Both the position numbers and the translations under genes were made by a program. This document shows positions 10,601-21,365 of a DNA stretch of 64,000 nt, piece after piece. The notes below the pieces were generated by a model that was not told the DNA's origin, ran no database searches, and saw only the letters and a list, made by a program, of their open reading frames with translations. Origin of the DNA: Pisaster brevispinus. Taxonomy: Eukaryota > Echinodermata > Asteroidea > Forcipulatida > Asteriidae. How positions within the stretch are numbered: the first letter of the stretch is position 1; each line of letters begins with the position of its first letter. The stretch covers positions 1,984,001 to 2,048,000 of the forward strand of contig JAMKCF010000029.1 of NCBI GenBank assembly GCA_023634235.1. The letters run 5' to 3'.

Positions 10601-13600
10601 AAGTAAATAAAGTTTATTATGCTTAGCTTTGTGGATACTTGTTTTCTCATATTAAATATAGTTTTGTAAAAACAAATCTGGTCTAGTAAAATGTTTTAGT
10701 TACAAGCTCTGCGGTCCTGTTGACACAATAATAATACAATAAGAATTGGAGACTTTTGGGACACTAGGGGGCAGTAGACTTACCAGGTAAATCCATTGTT
10801 CTCGGAAATGTGCGCATGCTCAGATCTGCATAAACAATGGAAATTTACTTGGTAAGTCTGTCTGCTGCCACCAAGTGTTCCAAAGTCTCCCATTGGTGAT
10901 GGTAGCACTTTAATACAACTCTCTTTCATTTGTTCAGTGCCATTGGTAATTTAGTATGAATTTTTCGCAATAATTGTAAGTCAACTTTATAATATCTACA
11001 TGTACTTTAACATAAATGTAGAGGATTTAATAAAACAAACATTTTAGGGGCGCTCGATTTTATAGACACAGCTTTGGAGTGGTAATTGTTGAGAAAGAAA
11101 AGAAAAAACAGCATTGCTTATTTTGATTGCCAAAATTGAAAAACCATACAGAAATCTCACTCCAACATCAGGGCAATGCATGAACTATTTATCATTCTTA
11201 TAACATTATTTAAACTAATGGAATGTTACAGGTTGGTCGGGGATGGAGTGTACATTTATTTTAAACCAGGAGTGAAAAAAAAATGTACTCTTCCAAATAC
11301 AAGATGTTATGTAGCTTTAAGATCTGGGTTTCACTTTACCAAGTTTGTTTTCCAGATTCTCCTAAAAATTACTACTCGGAGAGAACTTTGTGTTCACAAG
11401 AAAATTTAACCAAGCTATTTGTTATCGCTTTTTATTGCAAATATTTTGTATCTTAAGCATAATGATAGATGAAGAGTAAAAAATAAGCGTCTTGTTATAA
11501 TTTTATCCATGTGACATTTACAGGTGACTGGAATTTGCCTGGTGGAGGGAGCAGGAATGGTGGAAGGGCAGGTCAAACATCTTGGAGATAGGGTTCTGTT
11601 TCTTAGATCAACCTACTACGGGTAATCAACAATTTCAACCATCTTACACTAAACTATCTTGATGCCATTGAGAGCATGGCTAGACATTTCAAGAGACCAA
11701 AGGAGACTGAAGCTTTCAACTATTTCAAAATAGTTTTTTTTTTACCATAGCCAGATCTCACCCCTGGAATGCTATGACCATACTGTAGTTACCAAGTCTC
11801 GAGTTCTGTATTATTTTTTAAAGTGTTGGTTCAAGTCCCAGTCATGATACTTATGTCTTTGAGCAAGATTAACTATAATTGCATCCCATCACCCAGGAGT
11901 AAATGGGTACCTGTGAGGGTAGAGATTGTTGATGTGAATGATTAGCAAAATGTGCGCTTATTTGGCTACCGGTGCTGCATACTCCTAAAGAGTTGAAATG
12001 GTTTCAGGAATGCATGGGGACTAATGAACAGGGGTAATATTAGTGTAAGGCGCTTTGAGGGGCCTACCTGGCTGGAAATAGCACATAATTAAACACATGA
12101 TTTTATTCTTTATTGTATTATTACACAAAGATACCTTATTAAACCATTGGTTACGTTTACCTACCATTGTTTTTGTTTTCAGACCAACATCCCATGTGGT
12201 TGTAAAGTACAACGCCACCAATATTGCATTCACTGGCAAGGCATTCCCAATGCACACTGACCTGGCATTCCTGCATAGGCCTCCAGGTGTAAGTTACAAT
12301 AAGCCTTAGGACATGTAGCAAGTCCAACTTGTGCAGCCATCTTGACTTCTCTCATTCCAATCAATGTAACCAAACCGAGGCTGGAAGGAGAAATAGTCTG
12401 CCTCTTTTTTTGTACAATAAATATCAGTAACCATTACTGTTATTGGATACAGAGAACATGACCAAGATGGTGACAGCATGATAGATGTCTATTAGAGAGG
12501 ATTGTTTGCTCTATGACTTGAAGCAGAATTTTTTTACAAAGAAATATTTTCAACTTCAGCAGCTTTATGAAACTTGGCCCAGATCATCTGTTTCTTTTCA
12601 AAATGGGAGTTTGGAGATGACATGAAGCTTTTGATGCTCTTAAAATCTTGAAAAATAAATGTGTACTGGCCCAAGAAACAACCGTGAAACTTTCTTTATA
12701 CACAACAACCTTGGTGACTAAAGACAACCGTTTGTTCTTTCAGGCCCAGATGATCCATTGCATTGAGCAGGCTAAGGGTCCAGGGGGTGAGAATTGGTTT
12801 ACTGATGGGTTCAAGGTTGCCTTAGATCTGAAGAGAGAGGACCCTGAAGCCTTTGAGTTGCTTAGCACTACACTCATGGAGTATCAAGACATCGGAGAGG
12901 ACGTGTACGGAAGATTCCATCAGCATTCACGCCATCCAACTATAAGGTAGCATTCTACATCATTGGTTTTTATGCAAGAGTAATTTTATTCCCATATTCT
13001 TGTTTGCAATAAATACATCTTACAAAAGAACCTGGTCTTGTCAAATTTAAAAGAACTGTTAATGCTTTGTCAAGGGATTTTGCACATGATTATATAAGGC
13101 TTGTTTCGATTGCGGTATTCAGCCTTGTAGTTTCAGAGATACAATGTTTTTGGCATTGACACAACAATCTGTTCACTGTCGTTTCCGCATAATGCAGTCT
13201 TGACCGTGACGGTAACCCAGAGCATGTGTACCTGAGTGACCATGGTCGTATGCCAATGATGAGGATACCAGTGAAGAACACCCAGGCCCTCTACCGAGCC
13301 TTGAAGAAATTCAGCAATATGTACCATCACCCTGACAACGTCTGCGCTTACAAACTACGTGAAGGTCAGTAAACTCCTTTTCATTTATTCAATAAATAAC
13401 GTACTTTGTTGGTTTTTTATTTTTTTTTTATTTTTTATTTACAGGAATGATATGACCTCATCAATAATTTAAGAAACGTTATTGTAAATCGACACGTTAC
13501 CTGTGACGTTGGAGATAACTTATTGGGGGAAACACTGTAGAATGGATTATGGTTTGAAAACCTACCGCATTGATAATTCTTATTTACAGTTTTGTCCCTA

Positions 13601-14317
13601 TTATTTGTAATTTTGGGCTGAACAAAGAAAAATTTACGATAGTTGGATTTGAACCCGCGATGTCTGGATTAGGGTGCCCTAATGTTGGCGTCTCCCTATT
13701 TTGTCAATTTCTTTGTTTGTGCCAGCAGAAGCCCTTATGGTTTATTACTTGATGATTAATTAAAGGTATGGTTTTTGAAAGCGTAAAATTATGCCCATCT
13801 TCCTTGTCTTAATAAACACTCCATCCAACCATAGAGAAAGGACTGACTTTCTCTTTGATCCAACCAACCTGTGTAAAGCTCAACAAACTAAGGGGTCAAA
13901 TTTTTGAGAATTTTTGTAAAGGTATATATAGGGATTTTTGATTTGCTGAATGCAAGTAAGAAACTAAGTATTGGGCAGCAAGTTCATTGCCTGTAAATGT
14001 AATTTAAATAAATTTATTTTTTTAGGAAAATTTTGGCAGTTTTTAGTGTTCAATCATTACTAATTACTCAATATTTTAAATTTATTTGAAAGTCCAGAAA
14101 GAAATTGTGAATGACAAGACCTAATGCAAAACTGTCACAATTTGTTTGGATTTCAGGTGACATTATGACTTTTGATAATCGCCGTGTCATCCATGGTCGA
14201 GGTGCCTTTGAAGTGACCAGTAACAGCAGCCGCCATCTTGAAACAGGCTACCTGGAATGGGACGAGATCAACTCACGCCTGCGTCTGCTTCAGCATCAGT
14301 TCCAAGCAAGCATGTAA
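6444..14317 (+). CDS. BBOX1: Gamma-butyrobetaine dioxygenase (Fe(II)/2-oxoglutarate dependent)
   Basis: Catalyses the last step of carnitine synthesis, hydroxylating gamma-butyrobetaine with O2, 2-oxoglutarate and Fe(II). Coding exons are 6444-7101, 8867-9036, 11524-11621, 12183-12288, 12744-12946, 13198-13364 and 14157-14317; all introns are GT-AG and phases join to 520 codons plus TAA. The N-terminal zinc site is visible as C167, C169, C172 and H213 (CICKQC, then PDGHF). The catalytic facial triad is H333-T-D335 and H480 (RVIHGRG), and the 2-oxoglutarate arginine is R493 (SSRHLE). The PPG and IGEDV stretches favour this family over trimethyllysine dioxygenase. The start at 6444 opens an extension of about 115 residues before the conserved part; vertebrate enzymes have about 387 residues. 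Its first 30 residues are rich in Arg and Ser and nearly acid-free, like a mitochondrial presequence. It is convergent with the kinase-like gene at 16595-20908. Confidence 0.94.
7524..7619. repeat. (TTG)n microsatellite at a SINE tail
   Basis: About 32 TTG units in intron 1 of the dioxygenase gene, directly abutting the 3' end of the minus-strand SINE at 7621-7867. On the SINE strand it is a (CAA)n tail. Confidence 0.95.
7621..7867 (-). mobile_element. tRNA-derived SINE (family A)
   Basis: On the minus strand it opens with a tRNA-like head: A-box-like GGTTGGCGCAGTGGTTT and B-box-like GGTTTGAATCCC about 40 bases later. The body contains GGTTTTCAGTCTCTACCTGATTG and TTTTCCTCCCACATCTAAAACTG, and it ends ATTACCAGAAAAATA before the (CAA)n tail. 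Body and tail recur at 40450-41422, 44381-44580 and 44769-44955. Confidence 0.85.
9118..9375. repeat. Diverged ~115-bp tandem repeat in dioxygenase intron 2
   Basis: Two units, starting near 9118 and 9226, share AGGATYC-TCCT-ACTC-AACAAAA-CCAACACCATT and GTGGTATGCCTGAT. A partial third unit begins near 9340 (TTTACTAG...CTCAGTCCAACAGAAC). Confidence 0.65.
10748..10890. mobile_element. MITE, GGAGACTTTTGG family
   Basis: The ends are imperfect inverted repeats of about 50 bp: GGAGACTTTTGGGACACTAG on the left against GGAGACTTTGGAACACTTGG read from the right, both followed by GCAG-AGACTTACC. A half copy of the right end lies near 28045-28131 (CTGCTGCCACCTGGTGTCGC). It sits in intron 2 of the dioxygenase gene. 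Confidence 0.75.
11826..12064 (+). mobile_element. SINE-like fragment (family B, TTGAGCAAGA)
   Basis: Contains TTCAAGTCCCAGTCATGATAC, CTTTGAGCAAGATTAAC and a downstream AATGGGTACCTG word. These are shared with 42826-43060 and 47865-48045, where the parallel words are CCTTGAGCAAGACAC and AATGGGTACCTG. The GGTTCAAATACC at 47868 suggests a tRNA B box. It lies in intron 3 of the dioxygenase gene. Confidence 0.6.
12556..12583 (+). repeat. End fragment of the GGGCCCAGTTTCAT MITE family
   Basis: AGCAGCTTTATGAAACTTGG followed by CCC matches the right terminus of the full element at 17096-17493. Confidence 0.5.
13608..13750 (+). mobile_element. SINE-like fragment (family C)
   Basis: GGGCTGAACAAAGAAAAATT, then GTTGGATTTGAACCCGCGA (B-box-like), then a tail containing CAATTTCTTTGTTTG and GCCAG. 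The same order is found at 63139-63275. It lies in the last intron of the dioxygenase gene. Confidence 0.6.
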
Positions 14318-16594
14318 AGCCAGGCGATGGTAAAAGCTCCCACTGGTAAAAAAACCAGCAGCATATACACTTTCACAGTCACAATATTGATAATCAAGAG
14401 GCTGTGAATATTGGCTCAAGACTGAACTTTTTTAAATTTATAAAACTGAAGTTACAACCTAAACTTTGATTTAAAGAAAATTTGGTAAAACCAAGCTGTT
14501 TGAACAACATCATGACAGCAGTGGATGCTTTTCTGGAAAGAAAAGTATGTTTTGGTGTTTAATTACTGGAGGACCTTTGTTTATTGACAAAAAAACTGTA
14601 AATGCTCACAAAGAACATCCAAATAGTCTGGCCCCACTTTTAGTACTCCAGTCAGTATTATTGCTTGTATTCAGAGAGTAAGGTGGTAGTATGAAGAAAC
14701 ATCCTTAATAGACTGCCCAAGCGTCAAATGGATTTGAATCTTGATGTGTGATGGAAACCAAATCACACACCTTAACGCAAACGCAAGGCAACACGTCGAT
14801 ATGCATGAGATTTGCAGTCTGTTGAGCATGCTTTGCAACATACAGTTGAAGTTGAGGCTGTCATAAAGTACAGTTGAAGTCAAGGGGGCATAACATACAG
14901 TTGAAATCAAGTCAGTCATAGTGTACAATTGAAGCCAAGGAGAGGTACAGTGATGATGTGCTTCAATTTAAAACAACATAGTGGTCTATAGTGAAAATGG
15001 AATCAAGTTTATTTTTGCATCATGTGTTACAAATAGCCAAACAAAATTGCTCAGAAACATCAAAATGCACAGTTCGAACTTTGAAATTTGTCAGATTAAT
15101 ACAAGAAAATTATTTTTGTAAATCTTACCTTGAAATCTGATAAACAAATTAAATACATACTTCAACACTACCAAAATACTACTCTAACCTTGTATTAACT
15201 ATCACATTTACACTTTTTGAAGTTATTATTGCGTTTGTCTTTTGTTTGACTGTGTTATTTTTAAAGGTATTTCTATTTTTATTTGTTTTGACTTAAGTGC
15301 AGATGGTAGAAATACTTAGCCAAATTAAAAGGAAATTTTGAATACTATATGAAATAATGTTCTTTCTTATCGCATAATGTACGAATGAAGGTTGCATGTT
15401 ATAATACAATAATTATTTTATGTAGAGCAAACTCTAGCATGAATGTATCCCTTCTAAACCTCAGAATTTGCCAAATCGTAACCAAATGACTTTATTTTGC
15501 CTTGGGGGGGGGGGGGGTTACCAAATTTTGAATTCACTAATTTTTGCATAATGAGTCCTGGATTGACTGACGTTACTCCTGGTTTAGCTTGTGACATTCT
15601 CGACACCAGAGGGCCATTGCAAAGGCCAGTCTGATCTCGTATGTAGGCAAAGAAATTAAGCTCTTGTTTGCTTATAAACCACCATTGTGATGGTTTAGAT
15701 GGAGTTAAAGGATTTGGTGAATTTACTTTTATAAAAACCAATTAATGGCATTTATGCCAGAGTATATATCTATTCCCTTCTAATTATTAAGTGCACTTGG
15801 TACGATGCAGATTAATTAAGTCATCTGATATATTATACTTAATTTATGCTCATTTCTTACTCCTTTAATTTTTAATTGAGTATGGGAAAATAAAATAGGT
15901 TCATTAATTAATTTTTAAAAACATGCTTTCGATTTCAGCTGTATTTTTACGAAACATAGGCATGACGTTTTTATCTGACCAGAAAACGTGTTCAGTGAAA
16001 CTTACAAATGGTTTTAATTTTATTATATCGCTTTGTGCTGTTATTTGTACCCTAAAGTTATCATTAAATACTTTATTAAATTGTTTTCAATTTCATTAAT
16101 TGATTTATTGTCATTTATTTGTTTATCTTTTCTTTCATGAGAATTGCACTTCGTTAATATATTTCAAGAGAGTACAGCATGGATGACGATCTGATACAAA
16201 ACGTACAAGAAAGCACTCTTCAAGTTTAAGTTTAACGTAACCTTATGGTGACTGTCTGCCAGTCGGTGCTTAACGTAACAATTACGGGTACCTCTGTGTT
16301 TTATTTCATCGTATTACATTACAATACGTTTTTTTTCACGGAAAGAAAAGATTTCGAATGATTTATGTTCATAACGGCACTCGTAAATTGTACGGTTAGT
16401 TGCAACAACCGTGCTGCCAGCTGAATCGCCCTAAATCGTAGTAAACCTACGTAAATACTTTTATTTTTTACAGTAACATTTCGGTACCAACTTTAAGCTT
16501 TTAGATTGAAGACATATTGATTGAATGTAGTCCGTGTTATTTTTAAAACCAGTCAAATTACCCGCAGGCCTCGAAAACTACTTAGTGCATTTTT
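14318..16594. other. Convergent 3' regions of the dioxygenase and kinase-like genes
   Basis: No additional gene is visible. From the left, the dioxygenase 3' UTR carries a 27-28-bp tandem repeat (14841-14940), and the first canonical AATAAA on the plus strand is at 15889. From the right, the kinase-like gene has a candidate AATAAA (TTTATT on plus) at 16460-16465, about 130 bases past its stop. ATTAAA variants occur earlier (around 15149). The poly-G run at 15504-15519 is simple sequence. Confidence 0.5.
14841..14940 (+). repeat. 27-28-bp tandem repeat in the dioxygenase 3' UTR
   Basis: Four copies of TACARTTGAARYC start at 14841, 14869, 14896 and 14924, a spacing of 28, 27 and 28 bases. The last is diverged (TACAATTGAAGCC). 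Confidence 0.85.
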
Positions 16595-19500
16595 CTAGTC
16601 CCTTTGCGAGCTAGTAATATGGTTAAGAAAAATTCTTGCCCGTCTGTCGATGACGTCAATGATGTCTTCAATGGCGGCTGGTCCTCCTTGGTTTTCGCAG
16701 TAGCTACCGTCGGCTGTGAGTGAATTCAGGAGCATCTGATGGAGACGAGCCTCCTTGATTATGGCCACAGCTCGCGCTGGAAAACTGCAATGGAAGGAAA
16801 ACAAGACAAGTTAAAGGATAGTGCGTCATTGGTTCATGGGGAAATCAATTCAATCATTATCCTTACACATCACACATCTATCCTCTAAAAACATCACCAA
16901 CTTCAGCGCTGATGTTTTCATTTATAACAACAAAAATGGTTTTGTCCGGTATTTTTTACACTGTCATTATTTCAACTGCTGCAATTGAAATAGGCTTCAC
17001 GTGCAATTTCGGGTCCTCGACAATATTATTTAAATATACTGAAATATCTCTGGAGGATTGGCACGTTTATGAACTTGATATTCAGTAAGCTACCAGGGCT
17101 CAATTTTATAGCGCTGCTTAATGGTAAGCAAATTTTCGTGCTAACTATAGCAGAAAATTTGCCTAAGCGGAAGCGTTTTTCACAGGTTAGTAAGAAAAAT
17201 AAGCAGCCATCTTGCGCGTTTACTATGGATTTGCATTGTTACGTCATACATTTTAAGCACCGGAAGGTTAGCATACCTTTTCGTGTGCTTACGGTTAGCA
17301 GCGCTATGAAATGGATGTCGCACTGTAAGCACAAAATTTGCTAAGCACAACAAAATTATGCTTTTCAGGTACGGTTAACAGCCTAAATACCATGTCACAT
17401 GGACTATCTGTGACCGGTATCCTGCTTATTTATGCTTAGCACGAAATTGTGGAGCAATATTTTCTGCTTAGGCAGCTGTATGAAACTGGGCCCAGATTGG
17501 ACGGGATCAATTTTCCCCGATAAATACTTTGTTGTGGTTGTTTTAAGTCAACATGTTGTGACTTGTGGTGATGTTGTTGCTGACGATGGTAGTTTGGTTA
17601 ATGGATTGTCCTTCATTATGGGTCAACGTTTAAATGCAAACAGCATGGGTTTAAAGACGGCCATGGTATACCGACTGGAATTCTGTGAATTTGTAAATGT
17701 CACTCTTCCGCAAATGTAAAAACCCTCTGCTGCTGAAAATGATGACATTTAGAGGCAATACGTCACTGCAGTGGTCTTTGATGCATACTTTCATCATATC
17801 GGTAAGATTATAAGGTCGACGAGACTACCGGCGCTGGTACGGGATTTCGCTTTGGGCTGGAGTTGGGGAAAAGTTGCCCTGGAATTGAAACAGCGCAAAT
17901 GATACTGACCGAGGTCAGGTTGTTACACACAGATCCTGGCAGTTATTTGGGGTGTTAACAAAGGGAAATGTGTGTGTTTTATTGTGTGGGGTGTTTATTG
18001 GGTTACGCTTGGTGGGGGACTATTGGCTCAATTTTGTTGCGTCGATGCAAATGAAAGTAAAACCAGATAGCTCCAAATGTACGCAATTTCAGCTAGACAG
18101 GTTTACCACAGAAAGGTTCACCCACCAGAGAGACGGAATCGGCGTTCCGAGTAGACCTATCCATGTCAGCTAGAGCAGAGGGTGGCCTGTAGTCCCGATA
18201 GCAATCATGACACGAGTGGTGTCAAGTTCCAAATCTGCTCCAACGACCAAAGAAACTTGTTTTTCTTTCCTATCGGGCGAGCAAATTCGGTTTTTAAACT
18301 ATATGCAATTTGTAGTTGTCCCATAGGATTAGTCTCATGCTCAAAGTTCAGCCTGTGAACGTTAAAGGTTTAACCTAGCCTTTAAAGATATGATGGAAGT
18401 GGCATAGTGATCGACAAAACACATGATCGACTTTTAACCTGACGGCTTACTATTTGTGAACTTATTCCAGTACCAATTGTGCTGAGGAATATTTCCGTCA
18501 AAAATTGCTGGCGTGTTAAGAACATTTTCGCCACCCTCTTTTTCCTGCAGGATCTCGGTTTTATTTCTCTGTACGAAAATGCACAGACCATATTTGAAAT
18601 CTGACGTCAGAACGTTTTGGGATTTTGACAAACCGGCACTTGAAGGGTATCAAACACAGTGGCGTTTAACACCATTTTATTGTGAGGTTAAAGACTCTCT
18701 TTTTTTCAAATTTTTCTTAAGGACTCTATTAGAAAATGAGTGAATTACAAAACTTAATTTGACCTAGGAGTCCCTCTGTTACTGTCATGCTGGGACAGCA
18801 GATCACAAACTGGTCATGTTATTTTGTTCAAAGTCAACCGTCCTTCCTTCCTTCTTACCTGTTTGGTCCCCTGAGAAGCATGAAGTCTAACTTGTCATCA
18901 GGAGCACGTAGATCCACCAGGTTCTCTACCAGGATGAGTTTATCTGATTCCGATGAGATACGGAAACTACATCCAACCATCTGCTGATTGATCAAGGGGT
19001 TGCACTGCCTTGCTGCTTGGCCCCCTGCTATAGACACGCCACAACGGCGTTGCCTCTCCAACGGGTCCAGACCGCAACATCCCAGATCCAAGCGATGGTA
19101 AATCTTTGACAAGTTGCACAAAAAATAGGTGAGGGTCGCGGTCGTTCTTAGCTTTAAAATCCTTCAAAGCGATGGTGGACCGAAAAGGGACACCGAAAGA
19201 GTAATGCAGAGCAAAAAAGGGGGCTGATTGCCGGAAAGGGAATGACTATAAGCTTGACCCCTTACTTTTCGCTCGTCAGTCATAGGTGTTGTAAATACTT
19301 GAATATGGCAGTTGGTTTACTGCGGCTTGCTTACCACTAGCTTACATTATGTGTACTACAAAATTACATGTAACCACTCTATAGCTTATGAAGTAATATT
19401 ACTAATACCTAAACTATATGTAAACAATTTCAGCAAGAAGTACAGATGAAGAATGACAATAAGGCGCAATAGACGACTGCACTAAAGACGTAGCAAAGTT

Positions 19501-20908
19501 AAGTAAACATTAATGTGACAATTGTTTATAAAACATTAATGAATGGAGCAATTATTGGAATGGAGTAGTTAATACTAACTTGTAAAAGAAAGTCAAAGAC
19601 TGCGACGGCTCCCCAATCGTCTGCCACCACACTTCTACACTCCTCTATCTCAAAGTTCCCGTCGATTCCGTCGCCCAAACAGTCACTTAATTGAGCTCTG
19701 GTGAGTTCGGCAAGTTCCGTGTCTTCGTACAGACTCGGCTCATAAAGCATCAGCGGGAAACTGACATCCACCGGCATCCCTATCTGCCGCCGGATCTCTA
19801 CGGGCAATCTTCGGGAAATTGTTAGCAACGTTCGGTTGAAGCCGAGCACGCGATCCAAGTGAAAAGCGAGCACTCGGTGAATTTCGGATGGCGGGTACAG
19901 CACGGCACACGTAACGCCTCGGTCCCCGCACGGCTCAGTAGTTCTCCCGTCGCTGTGGACATTTGCTTCAACATCCTGATCATAAATTAAAATGCCCAAA
20001 CCAAGTTTTCCAGCGAATTTAGGTTGAATTGCTTGAAAACTGGAGATGGAACCCTCCGCTAAGTGTCTCAGCACATCAGCCTCCCTTGCACTAAACCACA
20101 GTGGGCGATTGTGAAGGTTCATCCCACTGTCCGGAGAGACCGGAGATCTCGCCACATTCTCCCGGCGGTCGTGCTCCTCTTCACGGCGAGAGTTCCTCCC
20201 ATAATTTTTCGATAACTTGTTTTTGAGTTTAACGGGTGCGGGATAAAATCTTGATTGATTGAAAGCTACGTTAGTTTTAATATTTCCAGGAGCAATTAGT
20301 TTTTTAGTTGAAGGTGTTTTGTTACCAGCTTTGCCTTCGGCTACATTTAGTCTCAGATTTCTCGTAAAGACCAAGTTTTGTTTGGCATTACCTGCCTGTT
20401 TATAATCAACTCTGACGGTGACCTGCCTTGTGTTCGCGGTGTTCCTTGACAGGCTGTCTGATCCTCGGTATATATTCCTCTCCTTGTCATTTCTGTGATT
20501 ATTATTAGCACCTCGTGTGATATAGACAACCCTGGGGGAGTTTGACCTTTTTACCCCGCCCTCACCGTCACCTTTCCCCCGCTGGTTCTCAGACAGACCC
20601 CGGAACTGCCGAGGCGAGTCGATGTACAGATCCCAGCGTGTATTACCGTGGGGCTCGTCCTCGTTCTGTTGCCACGAGTCTATGGATATTACCCTCTCCT
20701 TGACAGAGAGACTACGGGGATCCATGGACCTACCACCGCCGCCCTCGGCCCGGTTGATCCCCCAGTAGAGGACGGAGTTTACGGCGATGAATGCTGAGAG
20801 GACAAGGAGCAGGATGTAGAGCCGGGACGTCATCAGAAAGCGACGCATACGGCGAGAACGCTGCAGATTGCCTCGGTAGGGTACCGCTGTCATCTGCAGT
20901 GTCAGCAA
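16595..20908 (-). CDS. Golgi-associated kinase 1 (GASK1/FAM198) homologue
   Basis: A type II membrane, kinase-like protein of the Golgi/secretory pathway, distantly related to FAM20 kinases; its substrate is unknown. Minus-strand exons are 20908-19580, 19103-18859 and 16784-16595, giving 587 aa with phases 0 and 2 and GT-AG splicing. A basic N-terminus and a hydrophobic anchor (about residues 30-51) are followed by a low-complexity luminal stem with N-glycosylation sequons (NKT 196, NQS 217). The conserved domain runs from about 268 (RPLWFSAREADVL) to the end: VLAFHLDRVLG (346-356), FDFLLQIYHRLDLGCCG (438-454), a Cys-rich stretch, DDKLDFMLLRG, and the C-terminal MLLNSLTADGSYCENQGG. Vertebrate GASK1 proteins have about 520-575 residues. 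The position where relatives carry IDN reads LVENLVD. The start chosen is the first in-frame Met; Met6 or Met21 are possible. Introns contain repeats at 17096-17493 and 18545-18775. Confidence 0.87.
17096..17493. mobile_element. MITE, GGGCYCARTTTYATA family
   Basis: The termini GGGCTCAATTTTATAGCGCT and, from the right, GGGCCCAGTTTCATACAGCT are imperfect inverted repeats. The interior is rich in TGCTTAA/GCTAAGCA words typical of such elements. It lies in intron 2 of the kinase-like gene; a terminal fragment occurs at 12556-12583. Confidence 0.7.
18545..18775 (+). repeat. Dispersed repeat family (copy 1; copy 2 at 45885-46090)
   Basis: Shares with 45885-46090, in the same order and strand: CTCTGTACRAAAATG, CACACCAT/CAGACCAT-ATTTGAAAT, GTSATGTCA-like, TTGGGATTTTGACAAA, GGTAT-AAACACAG-GGCGTTT, ACACCATTTTA and TTATTTGACCT. 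The identity of the family is unknown and it is non-coding. Confidence 0.65.
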
Positions 20909-21208
20909 GTCAAAGAAAATGACAGTTTCAATTTGTTGGAATATACTGACAATAGCAAATGAATCAAGACACAGTGAACGGTCTTGAACTATGAAGTTAT
21001 TGTATAATGTGGATAATACTTTGTGTGCTTATAGAGCTACAAACGTGAGATAAACTTTATTTTAACAATCGGACTGAGTGCTTATCAAAATGTAATTGAC
21101 CAATGACCGCAGACGCATTGTGAGCCAGTTTCAACCTGCCTCAAAATGTTTCCATATTATGGTAATGTGTCAACAGATTTCAATTCAGCCAGTGGAAGCA
21201 AATCATAG

Positions 21209-21365
21209 GCTGTGTCCGAATTGGCGGCTAATATGGCTACGGCTACAGCTACGGCTACGGCTAGATCTCCGCGTCATCATGCGTTGAAGTATAGGACGTC
21301 CTTTAGCAACACCCTTAGCAACAGTCGTAGCCGTAGCTGTAGCCGCCAATACGTATACGGCCTTT
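21209..21365. mobile_element. MITE, GCTGTGTCCGAATTGGCGGC family (copy 1)
   Basis: The left end GTGTCCGAATTGGCGGCTA runs into repeated GGCTACGGCTACAGCTACGG; the right end CGTAGCTGTAGCCGCCAATA is its inverted partner. The core CATCATGCGTTGAAGTA and CCTTAGCAACAGTCGTAGCC recur in the copy at 49247-49382. Confidence 0.8.
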
